Positions 22,470 through 34,974 of a stretch of 52,592 nucleotides of DNA are shown piece by piece. The position numbers were made by a program, and so were the translations under genes. How positions within the stretch are numbered: position 1 is the first letter of the stretch; every line of letters starts with the position of its first letter. Origin of the DNA: Blakeslea trispora (taxonomy: Eukaryota; Mucoromycota; Mucoromycetes; Mucorales; Choanephoraceae); the NCBI GenBank assembly GCA_025331445.1, contig JAIWNE010000163.1, positions 1 to 52,592 on the forward strand, in the 5' to 3' direction. A model generated the notes under the pieces. It saw nothing but the letters and a program-made list of their open reading frames with translations, did not search any database and was not told where the DNA came from.

Positions 22470-22861
22470 GCAGTATAGAGTGCCAAAAAGCAACACAAAA
22501 ACATATACATACGTCAAAAGTGTCGTCTTGCTAACGGTTCAGGCTTTACTTACAATAACTAGCAGACGATTCTGTGTATTGATAATGTAAGTATAAGATA
22601 AAGAGCTTACAATTATCAATTCCACAGTATTTATATAATTTCTAAACTATGCTAATAAACTACAATCTAAACCTATAAGGTAACGGCAGAATCAATTATG
22701 ATTGATTCTTCTTAGAGTCTTGTCTTTTGTGATCTTGTGTGAGGGAAACTTCCTTTGCAAGATTAAGTTCAATCGGACTTTCTTTCTATTTTTCTGTTTG
22801 GTAGTATTGGGCTTGAATCTCCGCTTGTTGGGATTGTACCTGGTAGGCAAGTTGTATTCTA
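22470..22861. other. Spacer between S2 and B; start resembles the 45267 flank
   Basis: The first 45 bp (CAGTATAGAGTGCCAAAA, CAACACAAAAA, CATACGTCA) closely match 45267-45312, the flank of another CACTA array. After that the two diverge. A minus-strand open frame (LPTRYNPNKRRFKPNTTKQK, 22692-22850) is Lys/Arg-rich and unassigned. Confidence 0.5.
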
Positions 22862-23699
22862 CACTACAGAAAAAAAACATGAATTACACGCAGGAATAGG
22901 GCATATCTTGCGTATAACTCATAAATGTAACTAATGTTCAAAATAGCATGTATAGCTCACCTCATGAGTTATAGGCCTCAACCTGGGTATAACTCATGTT
23001 TTTTAAGCAGGCGAATTTCATTAGTTATAGCCTGTATGTACCATATAACTCATGTTTTCATTCATAAGTTACAGTGCAATCCTTTCATCTTATTTGCTCT
23101 TTTGATCGAAGTATGCTTCATGTCATTGGCTTAAAGAGACCTTCTGTATTTCTTTCGTTCTTCAGACTGTCTAACTCCCATAGGCTCTCCCACGTTACAT
23201 TTTTACACAAACATTTCAAATACACTCCTTTGCTATTTGACCTTGGTTTAAAGATGTATGCTTTATTTGGTACTCATTGCTTTTCTTTATTGGCTAATAT
23301 GCCTTTTATTATTACTCATTTACCACTCGGTTAAAATATAATACGGAAAACGTCATTTTGACTCATTTATATTATTGGTTTATTTAATAAAAAAATTGTT
23401 TATACGATCGATCCATTGGATCTTGATTCGTACATCATTGGCTAATCTAATGCTGTATATACTGGGTTCCCATACCCTTCTTTACCTCTTTACCCAACCA
23501 TAGCTGTGGTAGTCTTTACATACTACACTTACCTTTAGATACATCGTTTTGACCGTATTATTCTTGCCATTCATTCAGAATAGAGTAGAATCCATCTAGA
23601 TCTCTTCTTGTAACCAATAAACAATATATAGAAAGCAGAGATAAACTATAATAATAAAGAAATAGTCGTTAGAGACAATCGAGAAAATGAGCAATAAAT

Positions 23700-24075
23700 G
23701 AATTATTTACCTTTTAGTAACCATGGTCACTAGCCTTTGCAATAGAGATAGAGGATAGAGCGTCTATAGGATAAATCCAAGTTAATATCAGTAAAGAAAT
23801 AAACATTTGTAGACTTTTTTCTTACTTACAGTATAACAGATAATAGACTTCTTTAGCCCTTTAGATACATCTTTAGGATAGAGTAAGTAGCCATCGATTA
23901 CTACGGAAGGCATTCTTAGATTTGGTTTAAAAAAGATGATCGATCACTTACCACTTCTTACTAAACATAGTACCAACTAAAACCAATTACTTGTCTTGCA
24001 ATACTATACATTGATTCATATTAATAAATATCTTTCTTTTTTAATAAGGAGATACATACCATGAACCACTCGGAA
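23700..24075 (-). CDS. Gene 4 homologue in element B, partial model
   Basis: Minus-strand segments bounded by splice-like sites (donors GTATGT at about 24058, GTAAGT at about 23947 and 23828, GTAAAT at about 23711). The best exon, about 23915-23829, reads PSVVIDGYLLYPKDVSKGLK then KSIICY. It links gene 4 of D to the version in the short elements. The next exon reads DALSSISIAKASDHGY in one frame. Exon joins were not resolved cleanly, and it may be decayed. Confidence 0.35.
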
Positions 24076-24319
24076 AAGTTTTAAGAAAACAAAAAGAAAC
24101 AAAAGAAAGAGAAAAAGAGATTAAAAAATTTTTAGTTGGTTTTTAGCTATCTGATATTTCATCCTGATCTATTCGGCGCTCAAGCCAAGTTTCATTCAAA
24201 TTCCGAATGTGTCAAATTACTTTAGATCGTAACATCTAATGCTATAAGTATAAAAGGCTCGGTAACTGACAGCTTTATTAATCTTTTCTGCTTTTATTAC
24301 TAATTACAAAAGTACCAGC

Positions 24320-25476
24320 ATGTTCCACACCACTACTACCAACAACAACAACTCCAACACCAACAACAACAGAGCCATTCCATCTGTTGGAACCAGCTCT
24401 CGTCGTGTTATTCCAACCCCTCGCTCCAACATCTCGGCAATAGAGCGTAAATTGGATGAAGTAGTTCAAGAATTGGATACTACAAAGAGATCTTTGGAAT
24501 TGTACCAGACAAAGTTTGACCACTTGTCTGCAGACTATGAGGAGCTCAAGGCTAAATTCAACAACAAGCCTGCTGCAGACAATAAACATGGCTTTCCTGG
24601 GTCAAAAATTGAACTCAAGCAAATTCGTGCTAGTATTAATACCTGTTGATTTAAGGAAATCATCTTCTAATAGCCATGCTAGTCAATCATTTTAGATGAA
24701 CAGGAAAAACAGTTGGGGATTGCTGGTTAGGATCTCGGTGAAAAACTAATTAATGGGCCCAACAATGGTCCTAATGTAAACCAAATCATTATGAATACAT
24801 TGAACTGTCACTCGTACGTCTATGCTACCTCTCATTACCTGTGGCCTAGAGACATAGCAAAGAGGTACATCAAAGAAGTACTCTCTCAACAGTACAACCA
24901 GCAAAGAACTACCATGAGAAAGGCAGGATTGAGTGTGGCCGAACAGGAACGTTTGAAGAAGAGAACAAAGTACAACACTCGTAAAACATATGTAAGTTCA
25001 ACTGGTGTAAAGTGAATTTGTAAAACTCTCTTACTTAACAATGCATTTGCTTTTTTGACTTAGCTCTTGGACAGAAGAAGAGAGACATACGAGAATCATC
25101 GAAACGAACTTGATGGCATCTTTGGTCCACATGAGGAATGTCTGCAAGTATTGAGTGCTGAGATGATCTCCGATCAAGAAGATGAATACAATGAGGAAGG
25201 CAGGCAACTTAGGGCCAGAGGAGTTCCTCATTATAGAAAGCAAAGAGTAAGTTAAGATATGAATGTAAAAAGAGAATACTGTTTACCAACACCTTTATCT
25301 AGTGCACTGATTTTTTCGACAAGCTCGATGAACTTCGTCTTGCCGACAATCGCAAGCGAAACAACAGCTTCCAGACAACAGAACTGGGATCTCGAGTAGT
25401 GAAGCCAATCACCAACAGAAACACAAGAAACATTGTGCATCTACCCGCTTGGGCTGTTGATCACGAACTTTTGTAG
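24320..25476 (+). pseudogene. Gene 1 of element B: coiled-coil CACTA accessory protein, one nonsense codon
   Basis: Exons 24320-24644 (donor GTTGAT, unusual), 24696-24991, 25064-25246 and 25303-25476. Exons 3 and 4 have exactly the same lengths (183 and 174 nt) as in A. The start is Asn-rich (TTTTNNNNSNTNNNRAIPSV), then the coiled coil (IERKLDEVVQELDTTKRSLE), GFPGSKIELKQIRASIN, SHYLWPRDIAKRYIKEVL, HEECLQVLSAEMISDQEDE, VPHYRKQR, CTDFFDKLDELR and LPAWAVDHELL. The TAG at 24728-24730 stands where A has Trp (GATW), a TGG-to-TAG change. Apart from that it is open. Confidence 0.75.
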
Positions 25477-25545
25477 TCTTTTTTTTTTGTTGAAACTAGA
25501 ATAAATGCATAAAAAATATAAAAAAAAAAGTGTGTATTGTTTATT

Positions 25546-26262
25546 CTAAAAGAACATTCTTGTCAACGGAAGAGCAATAAAAACCCCATCGATTTCATTT
25601 GTACAAATACTTATGGGTACATACAATTTATGCACAGGTAGAATACTGTACGAGCTTTTTTGCTCATATTCCCTACGAAAAGGACGATTCGTCTCGCTTG
25701 TTCCTGTTGAAAAGTTTTCGACACCAATGCGAGGGTTCTTGTACCAGCTAACGAACGCAAAGCAATGCTTGGTCAAGAAGCTCTCGCCGTTTTCATGATA
25801 TACAGTTTCATGAAAAAAAAAGTACTCTACGGTTCCTGCACGCAGATGTTCTTCACCTTGGGTATTCAATACCCTCTCCAAATCATCACTCTCATATGCG
25901 TCAGGACGAAATGCATAAACTTGTGCTGCATTGTTTCGGCCTGTCAGACGTGATCCGTATACATATCCGAGCACTTTAATCTTCTTCACTTTCTGTACCT
26001 CGTTGATTATTTCAAGAGGTGTCTCGTATTTTCTTTCATAGTATGCTTTTAAGCACTCAAAATCCTCTTGACTGAGTCTGTTGGATGCTCTTTTAGCAAA
26101 AGAAACCAACCCATGGCCATCCTCTTGCAATTGTTCATGACCCATAGGATCACCATTTTTCTCAGAGAACTTGAAAATAGTCTCTCTGTGGACGGAGCTG
26201 TCTGATCCAAAAGGTACGAGTTCCATACCGTTGGCTGTGAGTTTTTCGGATTCTTGGTACAT
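25546..26262 (-). CDS. Gene 3 of element B: stand-alone C-terminal domain of CACTA transposase
   Basis: Uninterrupted 238-residue frame, MYQESEKLTANGMELVPFGS to LPLTRMFF. It contains QEDFECLKAYYERKYETPLE, KKIKVLGYVYGSRLTGRN, HLRAGTVEYFFFHETVYHEN, KHCFAFVSWYKNP and SSYSILPVHKLYVPI. The same module is the C-terminal end of the single transposase ORF in element C (there QILCLFRHTIM...THYLAFVRWF, IIPVLHLHS). It faces gene 1 with 69 bp between stops and has its own upstream region of 333 bp, so it is likely transcribed separately. The role of the module is not known; by position in the fused protein it should act with the transposase. Confidence 0.75.
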   Translation of the reverse strand: MYQESEKLTANGMELVPFGSDSSVHRETIFKFSEKNGDPMGHEQLQEDGHGLVSFAKRASNRLSQEDFECLKAYYERKYETPLEIINEVQKVKKIKVLGYVYGSRLTGRNNAAQVYAFRPDAYESDDLERVLNTQGEEHLRAGTVEYFFFHETVYHENGESFLTKHCFAFVSWYKNPRIGVENFSTGTSETNRPFRREYEQKSSYSILPVHKLYVPISICTNEIDGVFIALPLTRMFF

Positions 26263-26595
26263 GGCTAAGTGTTAAGACGATTTAAAAAAAAGAGAGTAAA
26301 ATTTAAGAAATTATTATGAGGTGCATGAATTAATTTATTTAAAATACGTCGATTGGAATGCACCCTTTTTTCTATTTTTTTTTCTTTCAAAATCGCCAGT
26401 AATGAACATGTCAAGATCTTTACGCGGCCGAGGATGCTAACCAGTTGCAGAGCAACGCTTTATAGGACGCGAATTGCTAAGTTATTGTCAAGGCGAAATG
26501 ACTCGGGTATTGTACGTTCAACTTTATAACGCATGCTTTCTTTTTTAATATTTTTTTTATTAAAGGTATGGAATACAAAAAGCAAAGGAAGAGAT

Positions 26596-28980
26596 TTAAT
26601 TGGAGTTATAGTAATCAACAAAGTTATAGTCTTTTGAAAAGATAATCTGTTGCATTCTATGCATGTAGGTTCTTTCGAAGCTGCGTTTGTGATTAGTGTT
26701 AATGTTCTTGATAAAGAAATTGTTACGCTCGAAGCCAAAACCTCAGAAACAAGAAATTGGACCGAATTTGTTTGTGCATTCACGGAGGTGAAGCATAAAG
26801 TGAAAATTGAGAGTAACAGAGTGGGTGCCATACCGTTGTTCGAACCCTTTCGCGAAAGAAAGCAAATGCCGGTGCACTTCTTCGATGTCGGTCTTTTTAA
26901 TTGCGTTACTGTCGAGAAGCTTTAAAGCGTTTATTAGATGCATGATCAAAGAGTGATCAGAGGCATCGAGAACAGGAGGAGACAGTATATGTTCGGCGAT
27001 AGTTGTTATGAAGTTCTTGAACTCCACGGCTTTTACACGAGGGAAACCCTTTTTTGTCATCTTTTTGGCCATGGAGGCACAGGAAGCTTGAGGATTGTAT
27101 CTGATGCTTTCTAACATCATCTTCTTGATCTTGGGCAGCGCACCTTCCGGAATCATTGTCTGTAATGCTCTCTTGACAACACCGAGGTAGAGCGCGTGCA
27201 TAGGCTCGATAGCAAGGCAGTCGTATGAGTAGTATGGCAGTTCAAAAAGGATTGAGAACCTCACGCCACTGTTCTTCTCCAGCATACTTCGTTCTCCAAC
27301 TGTCTTCGCATTCTTCCATGCTTGTGAACTTTTTTTGGTTTCTTCTACCGTTCTAGGCTCCCACTGGTCGCAGTTCCAGTTGCAATAGTTACGAATATTG
27401 TCATTACCATCGAATCTTGAAAAAAACGTCTTGCACACATGGCAACCATATCCGCTGTTGAAGGACATGCTTGCAGCCAGTTTCTTTGTAGCGGGTAGAT
27501 CTGAACTTACGGCGTACAAGCATGCCCTGACTTGGTTGTATTGGATCGTGCCATCCGACATTATCATCTTCATCTCCAAACCTTCTAAAAGCGTCTTCAA
27601 ATCTTTTACAAGAGGAACAAGGTAGTGGTTGATCGCCGTAGTAGGGGGCTCACTTGGACCCGGGATCACACCAACAAGGATCATATTTTTCTTCAAATCT
27701 CGGCCGTTTTGCTTTGGAAGGTTCAAAATAGTGAGGTATATACAACCGACACTATGGTTAGTATCAAAAGGACTGAACCAGTCGATATTCAGACTAAAGA
27801 GAAGGTTGTAGTCCGATTGGTAGACAAAAGGAGATCCATGAGAGGAGAACTTGAACCCGAGAAAGCCAGTAGCATCATAAACGTCACAAAGGTACTCCTC
27901 GGCAGCAGTGCGACTTTTCCATGCCTTGATTTGGTCGGCGAAGCCTTTTCGCAAAAAGAACTTCTTCAAGGTAGCGGGTACTGAGCAATAGGAGTAAACC
28001 AACTGAGGAGTAAGATTGCCATTCACAACACTCTTGTCACTGTCATACACCAGGCCATTGCAGAATTCACCTGATCCAGTGGGCTTATAGACTGCACCTT
28101 GCAATGGTCGGTTACAGATTTTTGCTTCTTCTGTTGGTTTGCTTTTTGCATTTGAAAGATGGTGACAGGATGGACATACTGCATAATGTTTAATTCCATC
28201 TGTGCTCAACGCCTTCAGGGGATTGCGATCGATGAATGTTGTAACTGTCTTTGGGAAACGATATTCATCGCCATGGATTTCCAAAACCTTGTTCAAGGCT
28301 CGCATCACTTCTTCAGTTTGGGTGTTTGGAAGGTTATTGTCATGAAGCTTGGAGACCATGGACGAAAGGATCTTGGAAGTCTCAGACTGAGGGATTTTGT
28401 TTGCTAAGTGAAAAAAAAAGTGATGTGATTAGTCTATCATTCTAACTGAAAATAATAGAATACTACTTACAGCAAGAAAAAAATTCATCAAACATATCTT
28501 CGTTATCAGAAGCGGCATCAGCATCCTCAACATCACTGTTATCGACTTCAATTTGATCATCAGCTGCATCATCCATGGTGTAATCCATTGAATTAAAGTG
28601 CTCTGAGTTGACTAGAAGCTAGTTAGATATGATTCAACACTACAGGTACGAGATATTCAATTGTTTACCTTCATCATCGGGAGCACTAACTGTGGCAACT
28701 CTTCTACGGTAGTACGCAGGTGTATTGGCGGTAGCAGTTCTTCCACCTAAGCAGAAAAGAAAAACAAATGCAAGTTAGAATCAAGGGCTGTTATTTACAA
28801 GTCATACACTTACTGTAAGAAGCTCTCCACTTAGCATACTTCATGCCTCCAAATTTCTTTGTTCTGACATGATAGTTGTAGTCAGCTTGATTCAAGAGAG
28901 GTCTGGGAGGAGGAAGAACACCACATTCATCACAGTGACAGTAGTAACATCTTTCAGTAATACGAGTAGACGTTTCGGTA
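26596..28980 (-). pseudogene. Gene 2 of element B: Tnp2/Plavaka-like CACTA transposase, nearly intact
   Basis: Exons about 28980-28814, 28746-28669, 28611-28471 and 28403-26596. Exon 1 has cysteine pairs (CYYCHCDECG) but its expected ATG is ACG. Exon 3 is acidic (DADAASDNEDMFDEF). The core shows HGDEYRFPKTVTTF, CPSCHHL, SDYNLLFSLNIDWFSPF (first Asp), GVIPGPSEPPTTAINHYLVP, SDLPATKKLAASMSF with GCHVCKTFF (Asp plus CxxC insert typical of Tnp2 and Plavaka), ELPYYSYDCLAIEPMHALYLG, and NFHFMLHLRE. The last catalytic block GFGFERNN (Glu) follows an in-frame TGA at 26743-26745 where A has TGG (Trp). It ends FVDYYNSN. One nonsense codon and the start codon change are the only clear defects. Confidence 0.85.
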
Positions 28981-30804
28981 AGATAATTGATGGATTTAGA
29001 ATAAAGAATATATGGGCGTTTGAAAGTTATTTTCTTTGACTCTTTTATACTTTTTCTCTCTTCAAATTCTGTCTGCTTTGATACAAATCGAATGAGTTGA
29101 GCAACATATTATTCGTTCCTTGATCAAGGACAAATGAAAACTTTTATTGATTAGAAACCATTGATCGGAAACAATGTCTTTGGATGATTAAGGATGTCGG
29201 TTGATGAATGATCCCTTTTGGTAGATGTATATTAACCGAAACATTTTATGATTTTGGTATCCATCGATAGGCAAAGCTTTTTATTTAGATTAATGTGTAT
29301 GTTATCTCATTAACTGTTACAGTCGAAGACTATACTCTCATTCTTTATACTCCTTTACTCTGTTTTAGGATAAGATGCCTTCCTAATATATCCAAAGTAA
29401 AGAAGTTTGTTCAAATACAGCTATCTGTTGTTAGATATTCGAGACCGATCAGAGTTTTTTTTTTGACTACGCTTGTTGGTATGCTGACTTTTCTCTACCT
29501 TTGATTTTTTTTAATTGGTTACAGTAGGAGGATACTCTTTTTTTTTTAATTCAAGACTATCGACTGTAAGAGAATCTCAGTTGCAACATACGACTGATCA
29601 GACTACGCAAACCATATAAGCTCATCTCAACTTGTAGAAATACTAAATAACGAACTGCAATAACAACAATAAACCACCAGCTTTTTTTTATTTCTTTAAA
29701 TGAAGTTGTTTTACATGCAAAGCTTTAACTTGTGATTCTTTATCTACAAAAAGAAACGTTCGACTTCTTTTATCTAGTATTTTTCAGTGGGCTTTCTCAA
29801 TATACTGCACTCTTGAGACCAGCAACAGTGATTTGCACAAACAGTTGGAAGTAATGTAGAAGCATTCTCTTTATAAACAATTTTTTGAGCGACAACATAT
29901 GTTTAAATCTTTATTTTTCTTTCAAACAACTCAAAGCTATTCAAGACATTAGTATATATTAAAGTTTTAATCAGAGCCTTTTCTAATTGTTAGTTGACAC
30001 CTTCAAATAAAAATGGTTTACCTTTTACATGACTACAGTAATCCCTCTCTCTTTTTTTTTATTTTTTTTTTATTAATCTCTTTTTTTCAGTTGTATCGAG
30101 CTTCTCTTTTTTTTTGTTATTCAGCATGAACTTTTCGATACCTCTTCTTCATTTATTGAAAAAAAACAACGACATCACTACTCTTTCTTGGACTTTTACA
30201 AAATAACCAGCATCACTCTTCTTTAAGCAGTGTTTTTATTTTTTTATTTTTAAAAAAGAATAACAAGCTCATGAGCCACTGTTTCGATAAACTATTCGCA
30301 AAAGCCCTTTCCTAATAAAACAGGAATACTTTTGCAACACTACAAACCACTCACTGCCTCTTCATGTGCAGCATTGCAACATGTACCAACAACATTAGCA
30401 TACTGCATAATTTCTTTATGCTTTAGAAAAAAAATAGACTGCTCTAGCCAATCATATTGATGGATTCATTTTGCAATGAATTGATTTTTAGCAGAGGAAA
30501 ATTTAGCAGAGGTAAAAACCGGACTTTTAAACACTTAAAAATTAATTTATTATTTTTTTTTACAAGTTAAAGAATACCAAAAATTAAACAGCTATAAAAC
30601 AATAAATACTTGCTGTAAAGGTCTCAATTTTTTTGCAAAAATGTATTCTAGATAGTTAAAGATATACTCATGCCAAGTCTCAGCTCATTCTGACCATTTT
30701 TCATCGAGTTATAAATTTGCTGCAAAATAACCCTCTATAACAACCCCTATAACTCATGTTTTCGGGCATGAGTTACGGGCTGGAAAACCCAATTTTCTGT
30801 AGTG
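28981..30804. other. Right arm of element B, noncoding
   Basis: AT-rich with poly-T tracts. No gene is supported. Ends with ATAACTCATG and CATGAGTTA subterminal motifs near 30749-30780 and the terminus at 30798-30804. Confidence 0.65.
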
Positions 30805-31890
30805 AAAGGAATTGTGCCTACCAAAGAACAAAGCCACAGCAAGACTTGACACAAGTGACAACTTTATATCTCCCCAGTCTGTTACCTTTGATTCGAACAA
30901 GTCAGAATAAAATAAGAAAAACAAAGGAATAGATAGAAGACTGTAAAAACTATCTTAACACACAGAGAGATACAAATATAAAGGAGATTAGGCACTTGTT
31001 AGCTTCAAAGATAGAATTTGAAGGTAGGAATGAGTTAACAAAATTTAATGTGAAAGATAACAAAAGAAAAAAAATTCATTAAAATCTCTATAAGATCTAA
31101 CAAAATAGGATTCTTATATACTATAGAACTTGTATAACTACAATATCAATACAATCACCAATAATACCAAGTACATTAGTGATTTCAGCAACGATCAGAC
31201 TTTTGGTTTTAAATACATTTCCTAAACAGGACACAACGTGAACAATAGCTTAAATTTCTGCTTAATAAGCTGTCAAATAGTAACGGTAGCAAATGTTACA
31301 ACACCGACATTGATCGCAGATCCAAACAATAGATTAAAAATCTTGACTATAGACACCAAGGACGTACAAGTATAAGACTATCAGTAATCAATTTGAGAGA
31401 TAACCACAAAAGTATTTCAAAAAACAGAACGACAAGCCAAACGAGAGAACAACACCGAGACATCGCTGTGGTTAGTAAAAAAAATAATAATAAAATAAAA
31501 TATGGATGGTACAAAAATAATAAAAAAATAAAATCAAACACAGAAAGCGAAAATATAACAATAGAAGAAGAAAAGAAAAGATAATCAAAATACAAATATA
31601 AGATACAGGAATTAACAATGAACAAATGAATATGATAAAGATACAACTTGTAGCATTCTAGTTAGGCAATAAAAGTACTTGAGCTACTGGTATTCTTGAA
31701 CTTCAAAACAATAAAAGACACACGGAAAGCACTGTTATTGGTTACAACTGTTACCAGCTATTACTCATACAATACTTGAGTAATACAGATCAGACTTGCA
31801 CCAAAAGACCGATATTCAACAAGAACAACAAAGACAAGAAACCAAGCAACTACATCATATCCTCTCTAGGATACATCCCTTTGAGACCAG
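30805..31890. other. Spacer between B and C
   Basis: About 1.1 kb, AT-rich, with AATAAAATAAAA-type low-complexity stretches near 31480-31580. I see no gene. The last three bases are CAG, the left copy of the target duplication of C. Confidence 0.5.
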
Positions 31891-32125
31891 CACTACACCT
31901 AATTGGTCGTCCATTGCATTAAATTTTTGCAATGGACAAGCTGTATTTGTACGACGCCAAGTTGTCCATTGCAGTGAAATGGTCGCACAGTCCTATTGCT
32001 GCAATGGACGAGTGCAATGGACGAGCAATCCAAATGCGTTTATTGGACAAGCATAATGGATACCTTGTCCATTTGCATTAATTTTGTAACAAACATCTTG
32101 TCCATTGCATTGGTTGTAGCTTCGC
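31891..32125. repeat. Left subterminal repeats of C (TGCAATGGAC)
   Basis: About eight copies of GTCCATTGCA or its complement TGCAATGGAC within 230 bp, and three to four more at 40058-40103 near the right end. This is the arrangement of TnpA-type binding sites in CACTA elements. The motif differs from those of B (ATAACTCATG), D (AAACTTGTG) and S1 (GTCCACTGC). Confidence 0.85.
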
Positions 32126-33414
32126 GATTGGTTCATTTCTTAAAATCATTTTGTTCAATTGGTCATTTATGATCATTTTACGTTAATTCCCTTTGTTTGG
32201 TTGGATTAAAATTTGACATTTTATTTAGATGTACGTTTATCGTTGGATGAAATAGACTTCTTTACACAAATATACTTCTTTACGATTGGACTATATTAGA
32301 CAGATATACAGGATTAGAGGCTTAAATAAGTGGCTTTTTTTTATTGAAAAACCTTTTTTCTACTGAAAATGATAGCTATATTATGGGGGGAAATGCTAGG
32401 GGAATCAGGTCAAATAATTAGGGAAAATGGTAGGCATCGATTACACGGATAGGCAGAATATTTGGCAGAAAAAGCCCTCAAAAGCCTAGCGGAAATAGCA
32501 GGAAAAGATGGCTGGGGAGGTTAGAACACTGGTAAAAGCAAGATGAAATTTTGCCACTAGTACAGATAAAAACCATAAAAACAACTGAAGAGAGACAACG
32601 ATAACGGGGTAGAATCCAAGGGTTATAAACAGACAGAAATAGTGGAGGAACAGATTAAACAAAGAGTTCACATACGAGTGCTAAAGTAATAAAGCGATTA
32701 ATGAAACTGAAAGAAAAACGAAAGTGAGGAGTAACTTACATTAAATCGATAAAGAATACTATGAGAATAAGAGCATACAGCCAAACCAAAACGAAGTCTT
32801 CTTTTAAAAAGATCTATAAACAAACTATGAGTTTTTTAGATTCTTTAAGTGTTCATTTAACAACTTACAGTTCAAAAGAAGAGACTGATGCTTGAGACTT
32901 ATAAGAAAGGCCACATAGAGTATCTAAGAGATAATTGTCAGGACAGTTGTTGGACTTTGTATTACTTGTTAGTTACCTTTAAACCATTTCATTCAAGAAT
33001 AAAAAAAATAGGCAGAGAGACTCAGGTCAAGGGGCTTTTATAACACAAAAAGATTAGTTTATAAGACAACAACATGTACGCTAATCATTACCTCAAGCAG
33101 TTAGATACAATACAGATGATTCCATTGAAACCATCTGTTAACTAAAAACTTTTGTTAGCCTTTACTCAATCAAATAAATAGAAACTTACTTTTTGTTTAA
33201 AAAAAAGAAAAAAGATTAAAAGAAAAATAAAAGAAAAGGCAACAACAACAAAAAAGATGCTAAAATATACGAAAAATATCGTCAATTTTAAATTAGGAAC
33301 GAACTTCCATTTTGGGAGCCATACAGATCCACAAATTGATCAAAATAGGCTGCAAGCTATAAAAATAAGCTTTTTTCAAGGTACAGTGTTTTTTTATTAT
33401 TATCTTTAAACAAA

Positions 33415-34454
33415 ATGAACCGCCAAATCCCTCAAGTAGCTGCCTCTACCCCTCGCACTCCTGCCCGTGCTCTTACCCGTCCTGCTGCTCAGCCTGTTCC
33501 TGTCGCTCAGCCTGATGGGCGCGTTGATGATCTCTTGGAGCGTGTTAGATTTCTCGAGTCTGCTTTTGGTCGATCTGGCACTAGTAGTGCTAATAGCAAT
33601 GCTACTGGAAGACCTCTCAGTGGTAGAAACCCTGTGCTGCTTGTAAGTTGAACATAATTGCAAAAAGATAATTTTAATACTTACACTCGCACATCGTTTA
33701 ATAGAAAGCTGTCAAAAATGCGCTTGAAACTGCCAAGCGGATTGGTGTTGAATTTGCCCTGGATCATTCTTTGAAGAAGTCTGGAAGAAACCAGCCAGTG
33801 TTCAGGGCCATCCTTGAAATTGCCATCACCGAGATGAAGGCTGTTGCTGGTTACTCCGAGCACGAAGAACTCTCCAAGGAGGTTATAAAGTGCTTGGAGG
33901 AAAAGATAAGAAACCAATTCAACGTATCCAGAGCGAATGAAAAAAGAGGTGTCTCTAGCCCTGCATCTCGAGAATTGGTATCGCTCAAGGAACGCAAGCG
34001 TAAGCGAGTTGATAGAGTAAGTAAAAACAGAACATACTACTTTTGATGATGACTTACTTTCTCTTGAAAGAAATTAATGGCTCGCAGAGCTTGCTTTGCG
34101 AAAGACTCGGTTTCTCTGTCTCGCGACATCGGCAGCATTGAGGAATGCAATGCTGTTCTTGAGAGGGCTTATATGTCTGACGAAGAAGATGAAGCAGATG
34201 GAGAGTTTGGCGAGCTCTTTCGTGTGTTGGTTCCTTCCTGGCGTTCTGACAAGGTAAGTTGTTAATTTGTTTGTTCTGTTCAAGCGTAATAAGGACAGTG
34301 TTTCTAGTTGAACAGTTTTTTCTCTCGCTTGGACGATGCGGACAGAAAAAGCAAGAAAAAGCATGTGCGTGCTACCCGTCGCCGTAGAAACGTTGAAGCT
34401 GCTCTGTCTGAAGAACTTCGTCGCCCTCTTCCTCGTTGGGCTTTGAATGAGTAG
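33415..34454 (+). CDS. Gene 1 of element C: diverged CACTA accessory protein (TnpA-like candidate)
   Basis: Exons 33415-33642, 33705-34016, 34071-34253 and 34308-34454, all phase 0, introns 54-62 nt, 289 residues, fully open. Exon 3 is exactly 183 nt as in A and B, although the sequence differs greatly. The start is Ala/Pro/Arg-rich (STPRTPARALTRPAAQPVPV), with a short helix DDLLERVRFLESAFG. Exon 2 is a helical domain (KNALETAKRIGVEFALDHSL). Exon 3 has SIEECNAVLERAYMSDEEDE and LVPSWRSDK. Exon 4 has LNSFFSRLDDADRKSKKKHV, a basic stretch and LPRWALNE. The order of features (helix, EEC, acidic cluster, FF..LD, LP.WA) matches A and B, so it is the same gene. DNA binding is inferred. Confidence 0.75.
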
Positions 34455-34749
34455 ATTTCGTCTTTTCTTTGCTTTTGTTTCTCTCTTTTTTTTTTAGCTA
34501 TGAATAAATATTGTTGATAAAATAAACCTAAAGTTGACATGTGTACTTGATACTTAGCTTGTTTGCATGAGGGTACTACTGCTGTTACAGTGTTGAGTAC
34601 TGAGGTTGGAGATTTATACTTACTAGACATATCAAAAAAACGTAACGAAAAAGGGTATCGCTGATAAAAAAAGAAAAAGAAAAAAAAAGGAATGAATTGC
34701 AATTTGGTTAAATAGAGACATAAAGAAAAATAATAAAAATAAAAAATCA

Positions 34750-34915
34750 TAGGAGGGCCATAAAGGTAGGTAAAATCATAAAAGTAGAAAAAAAACATAA
34801 ATGTAGAAGAAAGCATAGGAGAATCATAAAGTGAAAAAAGTGGAAAAAAGCATAAGAGAGTCATAAAAGTGGGAAAGAGCATAGAAGAATCATAAAAGTA
34901 GGAAAGAGAACAAAA
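34750..34915. repeat. Degenerate tandem repeat between gene 1 and gene 2 of C
   Basis: About five imperfect units of roughly 33 bp around AATCATAAAAGTAGGAAAGAGCATAG. It lies in the 520-bp gap between the convergent genes; in A and B that gap is under 70 bp. Confidence 0.6.
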
Positions 34916-34974
34916 TATAAACGAGTGAGAAAAGGAGAGAAAACGAGTGAATGAAAGAAAGAAAGAAAGAATAA

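Larger units (their letters stand above)
22862..30804 (+). mobile_element. CACTA element B, complete (7943 bp)
   Basis: Starts CACTACAGAAAAAAAACATG and ends CCCAATTTTCTGTAGTG, a good inverted repeat. Subterminal regions at both ends carry repeated ATAACTCATG / CATGAGTTATA. Genes in order: gene 4 (minus), gene 1 (plus), gene 3 and gene 2 (minus). Flanking trinucleotides (CTA left, AAA right) do not match, so the target duplication has changed or the element arose by recombination. Gene 1 and gene 2 each carry a nonsense codon, gene 3 is intact. Confidence 0.9.

Noticed and set aside
24278..24589. Minus-strand ORF of 103 codons over gene 1 of B
   Set aside because: It is the antisense shadow of the Asn/Thr repeat and coiled-coil exon; the plus frame is the one conserved in A and D.
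31396..31584. Lys/Asn-rich ORFs in the B-C spacer
   Set aside because: Low-complexity A-rich DNA, no homologue within the window and no splice or start context.
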